Of a stretch of 64,000 nucleotides of DNA, positions 53,570 through 62,983 are shown in pieces. Origin of the DNA: JBCCSZ01 sp039199225 (lineage in GTDB: Bacteria; Bacteroidota; Bacteroidia; Chitinophagales; Saprospiraceae); assembly GCA_039199225.1 (NCBI GenBank), contig JBCCSZ010000002.1, forward strand, positions 1 through 64,000, written 5' to 3'. Position numbers and translations under genes: made by a program. The notes beneath the pieces were generated by a model, which was not told the DNA's origin, did not search any database, and saw only the letters and a list, made by a program, of their open reading frames with translations. Position 1 is the stretch's first letter; each line of letters begins with the position of its first letter.

Positions 53570-56500
53570 TTAGAAGCTGATATTGACCCCTACGGTGTAG
53601 GAGCGCGCCACCGGAAAACGCCCATTGTCCAATCCGTTGAGCAATGGGTTTTGATTAAAAGAACCAATTTCTGGATCATAGCCAGAGTAATCGGTGATGG
53701 TCAATAGGTTTTGTCCGCTGATGTAGGCGCGCAAGCTACTGATGGGCAAGCGTTCCAGAACGTTGGCTGGCAAGGTGTATCCCAGGGTGATGTTTTGAAT
53801 CCGAATGTAGGTACCGTCTTCGACAAAGCGATCGGAAATCCGGCGGTTTTGGTTGGGATCGTTTCCATTGATGCGCGGCGCACTTCCTTCGGGATTCGCG
53901 GAGGTCCAGGCATCGACAATATCAATGGATTGGTTGTGCCAAGCGCCTGTTCCTGCCAGGTCGCGTTTGAGGACATTGAAAACTTCGTTGCCAAAAACCC
54001 CTCGGATAAAAATGTTGAGATCGAAGTTCTTATAGGTAAAATCATTGATAAGGTTAGCGGTAAAATCGGGATGTGGACTACCGATGATCGTTCTGTCTGC
54101 ATCATTGATGACACCATCGTTGTTGAGGTCTTTGAACTTGATGTCTCCCGGACGGGTACCCACCTCCTGAAAAGGAGCTTCAGCAATTTCTTCCAGCGAG
54201 CGAAAGATACCGTCGGTGATGTGTCCATAGTACTGTCCGATGGGCGCTCCCTCCTCCGTCCGCGTAATGGGAATCCGTTGGATGACCCCCGTCAATGCCC
54301 CTGTCGAACCCAAGTTAACCACCTCATTGCGGTTTACCGAAAAGTTGGCAGAAGTAGACCAACTGAAGGCTCCTGTGTAGTTTTGCGTATTGAAAGTCAA
54401 CTCGATCCCCTTGTTGTCCATCTCTCCGATGTTGATAAAGGGCGCATTGAGGCTACCAGCTGTTCGAGGCAGAATGGCCGGCAGGAGCATGTCCTTCGAC
54501 TTTTTGTAATAAGCATCAATAATGACTTCCAGGCGGTTGTTAAACAAACCGATGTCGAGACCGATGTTGGTTTGCACAGAGCTTTCCCATTTGACGTCTG
54601 GATTGGCGATGTTGTCGGGAGCAAATCCGGTGATGAGTTGGTCGCCAAATGCCAATTCTTGCGCCCTCAGATTGGTGGCAAAAGAATAGAGGCCAATTTC
54701 CTGATTTCCAACTGCTCCATATCCCAGTCGCAATTTGAGGTTGTCCAGAAAACTCACATCGCTGAAAATCTCCTCATTGGAAATGCGCCAAGCAAAGGCC
54801 GCTGAAGGAAATAAACCATATCTGTTATTGGCTCCAAAGCGAGAAGAACCATCAGCCCGAAGGGTTCCAGTGAAAAGATAGCGGTCTTTGAAGCCATAGT
54901 TGAATCGACCAAAATAGGAAAGCAAAGCCCAGTGTCCGGCACCCCCATTGACGACCTGCGTCCCAGCATCTCCCAAGTTGAGTTCTTTCAATTCATTAGT
55001 TGGCAGATTGTCCCTAGCGGCAGAGAGCCACTCGTAGGTTCCTTCTTGCACTTCATAGCCAGCCAGGAAAGTAATTTTGTGATTTTCCCAGAGCGTCTTA
55101 TCAAAAGTCAAAAGGTGCTTATTGATCCAATAAACACTATTGTTGTTAACCCTTCGAACCCTGGACTTACGAGAGAGATTTCCTCTTTCGAAGGCGGGCC
55201 AAAAAGTACTGTGGTTGCTGTATAGGATGTCGGTGGCAAACTCTGTGCGGTACTTTAACCAAGGCGTGAATTGTACCTCGGCATAGAGGCTGGCTAAGAT
55301 GCGGTTTTTGCGGTTGACATCCTCCGTTTCGAGTGCGTTGGCAAGGGGATTGTTAAAAGTGAGAATGACATTTTCACCGGCCGGAGGTGTTCCAAAGGTA
55401 CCGTCCAGGTTGCGAGCGGGAACCATTGGCGGCGTCAATAGAGCGGTGTATATGACCCCATTGCTGTTATCGTTGAAAGTGATGTTTTCCCTTGTGCGGC
55501 TCGTCAGAATATTTCCTCCGATTTTGAGGTAATTGGTAAAATTGTGATCGACATTGAGCTTGGCAGAATAGCGGGTGAAATCAGAACCCCGAACGATGCC
55601 TTCCTTGTGGTGTACGCCTCCGGTGAGCGAAAAGCGCGTTTTCTCCGTTCCGCCCGTCAGAGAGAGTTGGTGGTTAGACATGTTGGCATTTCGAAAGATG
55701 GCATCTTGCCAATTGGTCCCCTCCCCCAGCAATTCCGGACGTTGAAATTCCTCAATGTCTCCATAACCAGAGATGGCGATGTAATCGGCATATTCCCGCA
55801 GGTTCATCACATCTACTTTTTTGTAGAGTTGTTGCATGCCCCAGTAGGTATCATAACTGATCGTCGCACGGCCTTCTTTGCCCTTGCGCGTAGTGATGAG
55901 TACGACTCCGTTGGCTGCACGAGCTCCGTAGATAGCCGTGGCAGATGCATCTTTCAATATTTCAATGGATTCGATATCATTGGGGTTAATGGTCGTCAGA
56001 GCGTTGGAATACTGGCCACCGCCATCGGATTCAAAAGTCGCAGAAGTTCCCTCGTTGTCGTTGACAATCGGAATGCCATCGATGACATAGAGGGGTTCGG
56101 CCGAAAGTGTGGAGCCCGTTCCGCGAATGCGTACAGACATGGCGCCTCCGGGCGCACCACTGTTTTGGGTGATGTAAACCCCGGCAGAACGCCCCTGGAT
56201 GGCTTGTTCCAGCCCAGTATTTGGAAGCTGCTGTAACTCATCTTGGCCGATCCGATCGACTGCCCCGGTGAGGTCGCTGCGCTTTTGCGAACCATATCCT
56301 ATGACCACCACCTGTTCCAGCAAATTATCGTCTTTGTCCAGATAAATATTCACGCTGGTTTTACCATTGACGCGAACAGACTTCGTTTGGTAGCCAATGT
56401 AGCTGACTTCCAAAATGGCATCCTCTTCTACTTCGATGCTGTAATTGCCATCTATGTCGGTACTCACACCATTGGAGGTCGAGCGCTCAATGATGTTGGC

Positions 56501-56932
56501 ACCAATCAGTGGCTCCTTCGATTTTTTGTCGCGAATGACGCCCCCCACGGTCAGCTTCTTCACCTCCGGTTGAATTGGCAGGACTGGTATAGCAGACGTT
56601 TTATTGTCCTTTTTGATGACAAAGGTCGTATTGTTCAATTTGGTGTAGGACAGGTCCGTTTTTGCAATGAGCCGTTTGATCTCTATTGTCACCTTGGCTA
56701 CTTTTCCGGAGGGTTTCACCAGGTATTTGCTCACTTGATCTACATCGTAGATGATATTAATCTTATGGTCTCTGGCCAGTTGATCGAAGGCCCGATCCAA
56801 TCGAATCTTTTGAGTAGGCTGATAGGCCATTTGCCAGGTTTTGGCTGCCAATTGACCGGAGCCAAAGAGCAAGCTACCAAGCAATAACAGCCCCATCAGT
56901 CGGGATGGAAAATGGTAGAATTTTTTCATCAT
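53570..56932 (-). CDS. susC: SusC/RagA TonB-linked transporter with STN domain
   Basis: The product has 1120 residues. After the signal peptide comes an STN (secretin/TonB short N-terminal) domain at about 40-115 (FDQLARDHKINIIYDVD), the part that talks to FecR-type anti-sigma factors. A carboxypeptidase regulatory-like domain (TVGGVIRDKKSKEPLIGANI) and the SusC signature region (VVVIGYGSQKRSDLTGAV) follow, then the plug and barrel ending with RSYTVGVNISF. It imports glycan fragments with SusD. Its ATG overlaps the FecR stop by 4 bases, so expression is coupled. Confidence 0.97.
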   Translation of the reverse strand: MMKKFYHFPSRLMGLLLLGSLLFGSGQLAAKTWQMAYQPTQKIRLDRAFDQLARDHKINIIYDVDQVSKYLVKPSGKVAKVTIEIKRLIAKTDLSYTKLNNTTFVIKKDNKTSAIPVLPIQPEVKKLTVGGVIRDKKSKEPLIGANIIERSTSNGVSTDIDGNYSIEVEEDAILEVSYIGYQTKSVRVNGKTSVNIYLDKDDNLLEQVVVIGYGSQKRSDLTGAVDRIGQDELQQLPNTGLEQAIQGRSAGVYITQNSGAPGGAMSVRIRGTGSTLSAEPLYVIDGIPIVNDNEGTSATFESDGGGQYSNALTTINPNDIESIEILKDASATAIYGARAANGVVLITTRKGKEGRATISYDTYWGMQQLYKKVDVMNLREYADYIAISGYGDIEEFQRPELLGEGTNWQDAIFRNANMSNHQLSLTGGTEKTRFSLTGGVHHKEGIVRGSDFTRYSAKLNVDHNFTNYLKIGGNILTSRTRENITFNDNSNGVIYTALLTPPMVPARNLDGTFGTPPAGENVILTFNNPLANALETEDVNRKNRILASLYAEVQFTPWLKYRTEFATDILYSNHSTFWPAFERGNLSRKSRVRRVNNNSVYWINKHLLTFDKTLWENHKITFLAGYEVQEGTYEWLSAARDNLPTNELKELNLGDAGTQVVNGGAGHWALLSYFGRFNYGFKDRYLFTGTLRADGSSRFGANNRYGLFPSAAFAWRISNEEIFSDVSFLDNLKLRLGYGAVGNQEIGLYSFATNLRAQELAFGDQLITGFAPDNIANPDVKWESSVQTNIGLDIGLFNNRLEVIIDAYYKKSKDMLLPAILPRTAGSLNAPFINIGEMDNKGIELTFNTQNYTGAFSWSTSANFSVNRNEVVNLGSTGALTGVIQRIPITRTEEGAPIGQYYGHITDGIFRSLEEIAEAPFQEVGTRPGDIKFKDLNNDGVINDADRTIIGSPHPDFTANLINDFTYKNFDLNIFIRGVFGNEVFNVLKRDLAGTGAWHNQSIDIVDAWTSANPEGSAPRINGNDPNQNRRISDRFVEDGTYIRIQNITLGYTLPANVLERLPISSLRAYISGQNLLTITDYSGYDPEIGSFNQNPLLNGLDNGRFPVARSYTVGVNISF

Positions 56933-57894
56933 TTCAGTATGATTTGGTCGCCTTGATGAATAATTTTAATGTTGTAAATGAGGGCTATGGCCTCTAGCAA
57001 CAGTTGCGGATCGTTTTGGGCGATGCTCGCCGAGATTTTCTTACTTTTCAGTCGTTTGTTTCCGATTCGGATGTCCAGATCAAAAGAACGGTTCAGTTGG
57101 CGGACAACTTCGGAGATGGATTCTCCCGAAAAGGAAATACCGGAAACTTTCCAAAGCATGTATTCTTTTACATCGACATTGTGTTGGATGTTGAAGGAAG
57201 TCGCTGTTTGTTTCAGGTGATCGCCTGGCTTCATGTTGTAAGTACTTCCTTTGGAGTGGTAGGCTATTTTACCATCGGCCAAAAAGATGTTGAGGTCTTC
57301 CTGCGCGGGCTTGACTAGGAAGGAAGTTCCCAAAACCTGGATGCGTCCCTCTGGCAAAATCACGTCAAACTCCTGCTGACCAATCAGCGGATCGTGACGA
57401 ACATCAAAGAAGGCTTCTCCTTCCAGCCAGACTTCGCGCGTAGAGTTTTTACCCCAAGGCGTCATCCAGGACAGTGTTGCGCCCTTGCGCAGCAGCACGG
57501 TCGACTGGTCTGGGAGCGTGTAGCCCATCCGGTCTTCAGCCGCCGTCAAGCTCATCTTTTCTTGTTGGATGGCAATGGGGCCGGTGGGTCTATTAGAGTA
57601 GTAAAAAATACCAGCAGTCGCCCCCAAAAGGAGCAAAATAGCAGCAGCCCAACCAACCCAACTGCGCTTTCTTTTTCTGGGAGCGACTACCGTGGCGCTG
57701 TCGGATACTGCCTCGGCAGGAACATGCAACATTTGAACCAGCATCCGGGCTTCCCGGACGAGTGCTGCCTGTTCAGGATGGTCGACCAAGTATTGTGTCC
57801 ATTTGGCCCGGTTGGCATGATCGGGCCGCAGACAAAAATCTTGGAAACTTTCGTCGGCTACGAAATCTTCGACCGTCTGATATTGATTTTTCAT
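56929..57894 (-). CDS. FecR-family anti-sigma factor
   Basis: The product has 321 residues from MKNQYQTVEDFVADESF; an earlier Met at 57993 adds a non-homologous leader. The cytoplasmic N-terminal part binds the sigma factor, and one helix (GWAAAILLLLGATAGIFYYS) at about 80-100 crosses the membrane. The periplasmic FecR domain (STREVWLEGEAFFDV) and a C-terminal DUF4974-type domain (GISFSGESISEVVRQLNRSF) sense the STN domain of SusC. It overlaps susC by 4 bases and follows the sigma gene after 262 bases. Confidence 0.94.
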   Translation of the reverse strand: MKNQYQTVEDFVADESFQDFCLRPDHANRAKWTQYLVDHPEQAALVREARMLVQMLHVPAEAVSDSATVVAPRKRKRSWVGWAAAILLLLGATAGIFYYSNRPTGPIAIQQEKMSLTAAEDRMGYTLPDQSTVLLRKGATLSWMTPWGKNSTREVWLEGEAFFDVRHDPLIGQQEFDVILPEGRIQVLGTSFLVKPAQEDLNIFLADGKIAYHSKGSTYNMKPGDHLKQTATSFNIQHNVDVKEYMLWKVSGISFSGESISEVVRQLNRSFDLDIRIGNKRLKSKKISASIAQNDPQLLLEAIALIYNIKIIHQGDQIILK

Positions 57895-58156
57895 TCGTTC
57901 GTTTTCTGTATAGAGAAAGCAAACGAAATTTTTTACTACAGAATTTGTAATTTTTTTTGAAATGCTCCCAACTTCATTAGACGATAACTCCAAGGTAAGC
58001 CTTCCTCAAAAGGTCCATTGCACCCAACATTTGCGATGAAATGATGGGTTGATCAGAATGCCTTACACAGTATAAAAAAGTAGGTTGTGAGCTGGAGTGG
58101 CTCAGTTGGGACTCTACTCTTATGTCGGAAAAGTGGGTTGTAAAAAACCTTGGTTA

Positions 58157-58675
58157 TCAGCTGAGTGCTTCTCGAATTTTTTTGATGGCGCTGTGAATCT
58201 GATTGTAGACCGTTCGTTTGGTGATGCCGAGTTGATCTGCAATCTCCTCATAGGAAAGCGATTTGTAAAAGCGCATAGTGAGGATGGTTTTCTGACTGAG
58301 GCTCAGAGAGGAAAAGGTCTTCCGGAGTCTGGATTTTGTGCGAAGGTCCTCTTGATTATTAATGAGCATTTCTTCGTAAGAAGGAATGCTGATGTCGGCT
58401 ACTTCACTGACTTCGAGGGCCTCTTTTCGTCGCTTGGAGGCTGTTTTCTTGAGGATGGACCGCTTGAGGCTGACCAATAGGTAGTTGCGATTGTGTTGAA
58501 TGGAAGAAAGCAAATCAGGGCGTTCGCAGAGGTAAAGAAAAAGCTCTTGGATGCAGTCTTTGGTCAGTGTTTTATCTTTGCACAAACCAAATCCATATTC
58601 AAACAGCATATTGTAATATGTGTTGTAAAGGGTGGCGAGTTGAGAGGTTTGCTGAGAATTTCCGGACGTCTGCAT
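58157..58675 (-). CDS. RNA polymerase ECF-type sigma factor
   Basis: The product has 172 residues. Region 2 (YNMLFEYGFGLCKDKTLTKDCIQELFLYLCER) and region 4 (LSLSQKTILTMRFYKSLSYEEIADQLGITKRTVYNQIHSA) are clear. It is the expected partner of the FecR protein encoded downstream, and should turn on the SusC/D locus when a glycan is sensed. The gene lies first in the cascade. Its own promoter is not a clear TAnnTTTG match. Confidence 0.95.
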   Translation of the reverse strand: MQTSGNSQQTSQLATLYNTYYNMLFEYGFGLCKDKTLTKDCIQELFLYLCERPDLLSSIQHNRNYLLVSLKRSILKKTASKRRKEALEVSEVADISIPSYEEMLINNQEDLRTKSRLRKTFSSLSLSQKTILTMRFYKSLSYEEIADQLGITKRTVYNQIHSAIKKIREALS

Positions 58676-58841
58676 TCAAAATATTTTTTGCCTACTTAAG
58701 ATAAAGATAGTCGAATAGTCTGGAAATCCCGGAATATCCTGCAAAAGATTTTTGTCGCAAATAACAGAATGATGGAAATGATCGGTGGCCGACAACCTAC
58801 ATAAATAAAGGTATTCTGGTGCTATTCAGCTGGCATCCAGG

Positions 58842-60374
58842 CTAATTGACAGCATAAACCTTGTATTTCTTATTTTCAAATTGCACGCTGTACGGAGCCG
58901 GCAGGGGCGTTTGATGATCGGTCAGGATATGGGTCAACTGGTATTTTTGCACCAAGGTATCCAGGTATTGTGTGTCTTCCAGAACTTTTTCTTTTTCCAG
59001 AATGCGATCGTACCAGTCGTGGATGCGATCCAGTTTGGCAGGGATGAATTTGTAGACGACGAATCGATCTCTTTCGGTCCGGCGGGTAATGGATACATCT
59101 TCGACGAAGGTAAACACCAAGGCATCCTGCGACGTATGATCCCGAATGAATTGGCAGGCACTATTGAAATCGGCACTGTCGAAAAAATATTCCTTATTGG
59201 TCAGCAAATTGGGCAGTAGGAGTTTCAAAAAGAAAAGTATGGAAAGCAACAACACCAGTTCGTTGAGTAGCTTATGCGCATCGTTCCGGATAAAATGCCA
59301 CAGCCACTTAGCGATCAACAGGGTGAGAAAAAACGTGCTCAAGGCCATGATTCTGTAGAGATAGTACTTGAGCAATACTCCTTCTTTATCGATAAAAGCT
59401 ACAGAAACCAGCGCTATGGCGCCAGCCAGAGATAGTACGACAAACTGGTTGAGAAACAATAGGTCCTTGGGCTGTTGTTGGCGCAGCAATCGAATGGCCA
59501 ATATCAAACCAAAGCCGCTCAGAAGGACGCCGTAAAAATGCTCGCGATAAAAATAGCGCATGCTGGTGGCCAAGGCGGTGTGGTGTGGCGCTCGGAAATA
59601 GGTGTAAATCCAATCCGGGCGGGGTTGCAATCCACTGTCGGGCGGAGCGATGGAGGTTTTCAAATAAAGCACCAAAGGAGCAGCAGCTAATAGGAAAAGG
59701 CCGGCCCATAAGAACAGCGTTTTAATGGAAACTTTCTGAGATTTGTGGAAGAAAAAGAGCGTCGCCCAGAGATAGATGAAAGTGAAAAAGCCCACCAAGA
59801 TGTGGAAATAGGTCGCAACAATCATCAGCAGAACAGCCGGTAACAGGCGGTCGTTTAGCAATTGTAAAATGCTGAGCAACACAAAAATGTAGGCAATCCC
59901 CTTGGGTTCGACACTGACAAACATCCAGGCTCCGGCGAATAGGCTTTGACATCCCAAGTAGAGCACAACTAGGTGGAAGGCAACTTGCAGATTGCTGAAA
60001 TTCAACCGCTTGTACAGCTTGGATAAAATCAATGAGAACACAAGGATCATCAACAAGCGCATCGCAAATACGAGCAGGTCAAAGGAAAAGACCTGTAGCA
60101 GGCTGCCCATGATGCATTGGTACAGCAGGCGCGTACCTGGAAACTCTGTCAGAATTTGCGAATTCGGCACCCAGTCCGGATTCATAAACTGCTTGGAAAA
60201 CTGTAGGTAGTGGTCTTCATTCGGATTGGGGCTGAACGACAGGTAGCTCCCCGCAAACACCAATGCAATGAAAGCAAAGGTTGGCAGTCTTTCAAAAAGC
60301 CGGAGGACACCACCGAAGGCACTGTCCAGCAGTTCGTTGAGTCGGCGCATGATATTTTCCATACCTATATTCAT
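58842..60374 (-). CDS. Polytopic membrane protein of unknown function
   Basis: The product has 510 residues from MNIGMENIMRRLN, chosen because the promoter at 60383-60414 excludes the Met at 60413. About ten hydrophobic helices fill residues 25-390. The first loop after helix 1 reads SPNPNEDHYLQFSKQFMNPDW, an acidic pair in the place where GT-C enzymes keep a catalytic Asp. VSVEPKGIAYIFV is another conserved-looking segment. The last 110 residues are a soluble domain. A lipid-linked glycosyltransferase fold is possible but not established. It follows the glycan locus on the same strand without being obviously part of it. Confidence 0.7.
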   Translation of the reverse strand: MNIGMENIMRRLNELLDSAFGGVLRLFERLPTFAFIALVFAGSYLSFSPNPNEDHYLQFSKQFMNPDWVPNSQILTEFPGTRLLYQCIMGSLLQVFSFDLLVFAMRLLMILVFSLILSKLYKRLNFSNLQVAFHLVVLYLGCQSLFAGAWMFVSVEPKGIAYIFVLLSILQLLNDRLLPAVLLMIVATYFHILVGFFTFIYLWATLFFFHKSQKVSIKTLFLWAGLFLLAAAPLVLYLKTSIAPPDSGLQPRPDWIYTYFRAPHHTALATSMRYFYREHFYGVLLSGFGLILAIRLLRQQQPKDLLFLNQFVVLSLAGAIALVSVAFIDKEGVLLKYYLYRIMALSTFFLTLLIAKWLWHFIRNDAHKLLNELVLLLSILFFLKLLLPNLLTNKEYFFDSADFNSACQFIRDHTSQDALVFTFVEDVSITRRTERDRFVVYKFIPAKLDRIHDWYDRILEKEKVLEDTQYLDTLVQKYQLTHILTDHQTPLPAPYSVQFENKKYKVYAVN

Positions 60375-60382
60375 TGGCGGGC

Positions 60383-60414
60383 CAAAGATAGTCAGCCAAC
60401 AACAAAATGCCAAA
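60383..60414 (-). promoter_or_regulatory. Promoter of the polytopic membrane protein gene
   Basis: On the minus strand TTTG (60414-60411), 20 bases, then TATCTTTG (60390-60383). The -7 box ends 9 bases before the ATG at 60374, so the leader is very short. Confidence 0.4.
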
Positions 60415-60718
60415 GTGCCGCCGTAAAATATTGATTGTCTGCAATTTAAAAATTATGCCATTTTATATACAGGGTAGATAGCCTTTTAATGCACTCATCT
60501 TATAACTCAACTCAAGCGTTGAACAAGACACCAAGCATTCCAAACTTTCCCGCGCAAGTATTTCCACATTGACAGATGCACGCCAATAACAAAGTATTCT
60601 GGTAGAAGTTGGGATTATTTTGGTGTGCCACCACAGATTTTAGTTCTTTTTTGTCATTTTTGTCTACCCTCAACAGCACCCTTTTGCTGTCGACTTAAAG
60701 ACAAAACATACACGGACC
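60415..60718. other. Intergenic region between divergent genes
   Basis: About 300 bases, AT-rich, between the polytopic membrane protein and the HupE-like gene. I see no gene, and no clear TAnnTTTG promoter on the plus strand. Confidence 0.5.
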
Positions 60719-61411
60719 ATGAGACAAAGCAAACAACACCTTATTCTTCTGACACTCCTTCTTTTTATTCCCATCCTGTTATCTGCCCACGGCGTCAGTC
60801 AATCCGATCAGGAAACGCTGAGCAATGGCGGCTTACTGGCCTACATCTGGGTAGGCGCCAAGCACATGCTGACGGGTTACGACCATTTGCTGTTTTTGGT
60901 AGGCGTTATTTTTTACTTGGACAACTTTCGGGACATCGTACGCTTCGTTACTGCTTTCACCATCGGACACAGTATCACCTTGATCAGCGCAACCTATTTG
61001 GGGATTCGAGCCGACGAGCATCTGATTGATGCAGTCATTGCCCTCAGTGTCCTGTACAAGGGCTTTGAAAACCTGGGAGGCTTCAAGCAGATTTTCAATA
61101 TCAAATCGCCCAACCTCATTTTGATGGTTTTCATCTTCGGGCTGATTCACGGATTTGGACTCTCCACCCGATTACAGTCGTTTGATCTTGGAGAAGGACA
61201 ATTCCTAGCCAAAATTATCTGCTTCAACATCGGTGTCGAATTCGGTCAAATACTGGCCTTGATTCCCATTGTATTTATCATTTCCAAATGGCGGCCACTG
61301 GACAGCTACAAGACTTTCTACAAGCTGGTCAACTGGTTTTTGATCATCGCTGGAATCGGTCTGTTCATTTTTCAAATGTATGGCTACTTCCTGGGGCATC
61401 ACCATCATTGA
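60719..61411 (+). CDS. HupE/UreJ-family membrane protein
   Basis: The product has 230 residues. An N-terminal signal-like helix (LLFIPILLSAHG) is followed by six helices. Conserved His- and Asp-bearing segments are GYDHLLFLVGVIFYL, FTIGHSITLI and GLIHGFGLSTRLQ, which define the HupE/UreJ group of putative nickel or cobalt transport proteins. The chain ends with GHHHH, a natural His cluster that could bind metal. No hydrogenase or urease genes are near, so the metal and partner are unknown. Confidence 0.88.
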   Translation: MRQSKQHLILLTLLLFIPILLSAHGVSQSDQETLSNGGLLAYIWVGAKHMLTGYDHLLFLVGVIFYLDNFRDIVRFVTAFTIGHSITLISATYLGIRADEHLIDAVIALSVLYKGFENLGGFKQIFNIKSPNLILMVFIFGLIHGFGLSTRLQSFDLGEGQFLAKIICFNIGVEFGQILALIPIVFIISKWRPLDSYKTFYKLVNWFLIIAGIGLFIFQMYGYFLGHHHH

Positions 61412-61461
61412 TAAGAAGCCTTTTCCGGGAAGTATATTGACGTGATTTCTGAAAAGTCAAG

Positions 61462-61514
61462 CGCCAACAAACAACCACTGCCTCCGCACTGAAAGTACGA
61501 AGGCAGCGTTGGCG
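61462..61514. other. Nested hairpin between convergent genes
   Basis: CGCCAAC (61462-61468) pairs with GTTGGCG (61508-61514). Inside it CTGCCT (61478-61483) pairs with AGGCAG (61501-61506). The structure lies between the HupE-like gene and the convergent unknown gene. No strong T tract follows, so it may be a weak terminator or another structured element. Confidence 0.35.
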
Positions 61515-61576
61515 GAAGCATTTCCTATTGGGAAGTGAATCGGTTCGCAGCTTCAAGTGAACCAATAATTACCTCA

Positions 61577-62656
61577 TCATCTGCCCAAGAATAGCAACTC
61601 TTTCCCTGCTGCGAAAGCTTGTTGTAGTGCTTCTCTGGATGCAGCGCCATTGTATTTGAAATCAAACCTCAATCCATCATCGCGCCGATAGGTAATGTCT
61701 AGTGTAATTCCGGCACTGATGATGTAAGCGAAGCCAAGTCCAACAGCTGTTCCCACTGTAATGGTCCCTGTCAGAAAGCCATCTGTGTCTGCGGCTTTTG
61801 ATTTACTCTTGTTGATGGTGATTCCTTTGGACCTGCGCTCTGTTTCTTCTGGGCCGTAACCAGCTAATGCCAACGCAGGGGCCGCTTGGGCGCTGGCCAT
61901 ACTGACCATGTTGACAAATTTTTCTTGTATCTGGACCAACGTTTGGTGGGTATCCATCAGTCTGGACATATGCATCAGGCTGGCATTGGGCTTACCAGGG
62001 CTTACATCCCAGCTGCCATCGCTGTTCAATGTGACGGTACATTCATTACCAAAGTCAAAGCTTTGGGCAGTGATATTGGCAGAATTGAGGGAGATTTCAT
62101 TGATGTCGGCCAAACGGCTGGACTGGAAATTACCAGTGGCAACATAGAAATTGACCTTTGGTACGATGGTGTACTGGCTCAAGGGGTCCGGAGACCAAGT
62201 TTGACCAATGAAGCCATTTTCGCTTTCGATGCCGAAAGTCATACTGCCATACCAAGAGTTGATGGGTTCTTTACTTTTGTCGTACTGGTTGGTATCCATC
62301 ACAACGGTCTTCAGACCTGCAGAACCGTCAGAGGCTAATACCGGACCTACATTGTGTCCATCCTGGGTGTATGTTGCTTTCCACTTTTTTTCCAAATCTG
62401 TCGAAAAGATCATGTCAGACTGTACCAGGGTATTCAGCTTGACAGCCTTATTGCTGGCGCCTACTGCTACTTTGTACTGCAGCGGGATGGTAAAGGAATT
62501 GGTTTGAGCAGGATTGAAAGGAGGAACCGTCAGAAAGGCACTGGAGTTGGCATAAACCTCTCCGCTGAGGTCTTGAATTGGTTGATCCAAAAAGCACCAA
62601 AATTTCTTGCTGCTTGCTTGAAGGTTGACTAGGTAAATTTTGTATTTCGTAGCCAT
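61577..62656 (-). CDS. Protein of unknown family, long paralogue
   Basis: The product has 359 residues and no signal peptide. The first 240 residues match the neighbouring 260-residue protein closely: YKIYLVNLQ, SKKFWCFLDQ, NSxAFLTVP, KEPINxWYGSMTFGI and GNTWSPD-type words, then CTVTLNSDGSWDV. The longer chain adds a Gly-rich hydrophobic stretch at about 290-315 (GFLTGTITVGTAVGLGFAYII) and a short tail. It looks like a beta-rich domain followed by a possible membrane-inserting segment. I do not recognise the family. The pattern N-x(5-6)-F-C-F near the start loosely recalls small Rhizobium RhiA-like proteins, but this is weak. Confidence 0.75.
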   Translation of the reverse strand: MATKYKIYLVNLQASSKKFWCFLDQPIQDLSGEVYANSSAFLTVPPFNPAQTNSFTIPLQYKVAVGASNKAVKLNTLVQSDMIFSTDLEKKWKATYTQDGHNVGPVLASDGSAGLKTVVMDTNQYDKSKEPINSWYGSMTFGIESENGFIGQTWSPDPLSQYTIVPKVNFYVATGNFQSSRLADINEISLNSANITAQSFDFGNECTVTLNSDGSWDVSPGKPNASLMHMSRLMDTHQTLVQIQEKFVNMVSMASAQAAPALALAGYGPEETERRSKGITINKSKSKAADTDGFLTGTITVGTAVGLGFAYIISAGITLDITYRRDDGLRFDFKYNGAASREALQQAFAAGKELLFLGR

Positions 62657-62983
62657 AAGTTAAGTGGTTTTTTAAGGGCAGAATTGCTCTTAACGAGTTA
62701 AAAAATTAATTGATTTCGTCTGTCGCTCTCCGGGGCGCGCTTCCCTCAGCGACAATACAAAGATGCGTAAATGGGCTTCATCAAAACAGCGTAGTTCCGC
62801 GCAATTCTTTAAAATAGGTAGAACTACTCATGTTCCACCAATGGGTAAATTGCAGCTCCATAAAACAAAAAAATGGTCCGTACCCTGTTGTGGATACAGA
62901 CCATTGATATAACCCCAAAAAATATCTTAGACAGTTGGCAGACATCATTTGCAATGCCCGTCAAGGATTGCTTTTCACCTTGT
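62657..62983. other. Intergenic region with terminator of the upstream paralogue
   Basis: 327 bases between the two paralogues. It holds the terminator at 62862-62905 and an inverted repeat TGTCGCT/AGCGACA with a GC-rich interior near 62721-62755. The segment just before the start codon of the long paralogue resembles the segment before the short paralogue, so the duplication includes upstream DNA. Confidence 0.55.
62862..62905 (-). terminator. Intrinsic terminator of the short paralogue
   Basis: On the minus strand AATGGTCTGTA at the 5' side pairs with TACGGACCATT (one mismatch) around the ACAAC loop (62905-62872), followed by TTTTTTGTTTT. It lies about 80 bases after the stop at 62984 and separates the transcripts of the two paralogues. 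Confidence 0.75.

Noticed and set aside
53711..54805. 364-codon plus-strand open frame
   Set aside because: Antisense to susC; the SusC product is complete and in frame.
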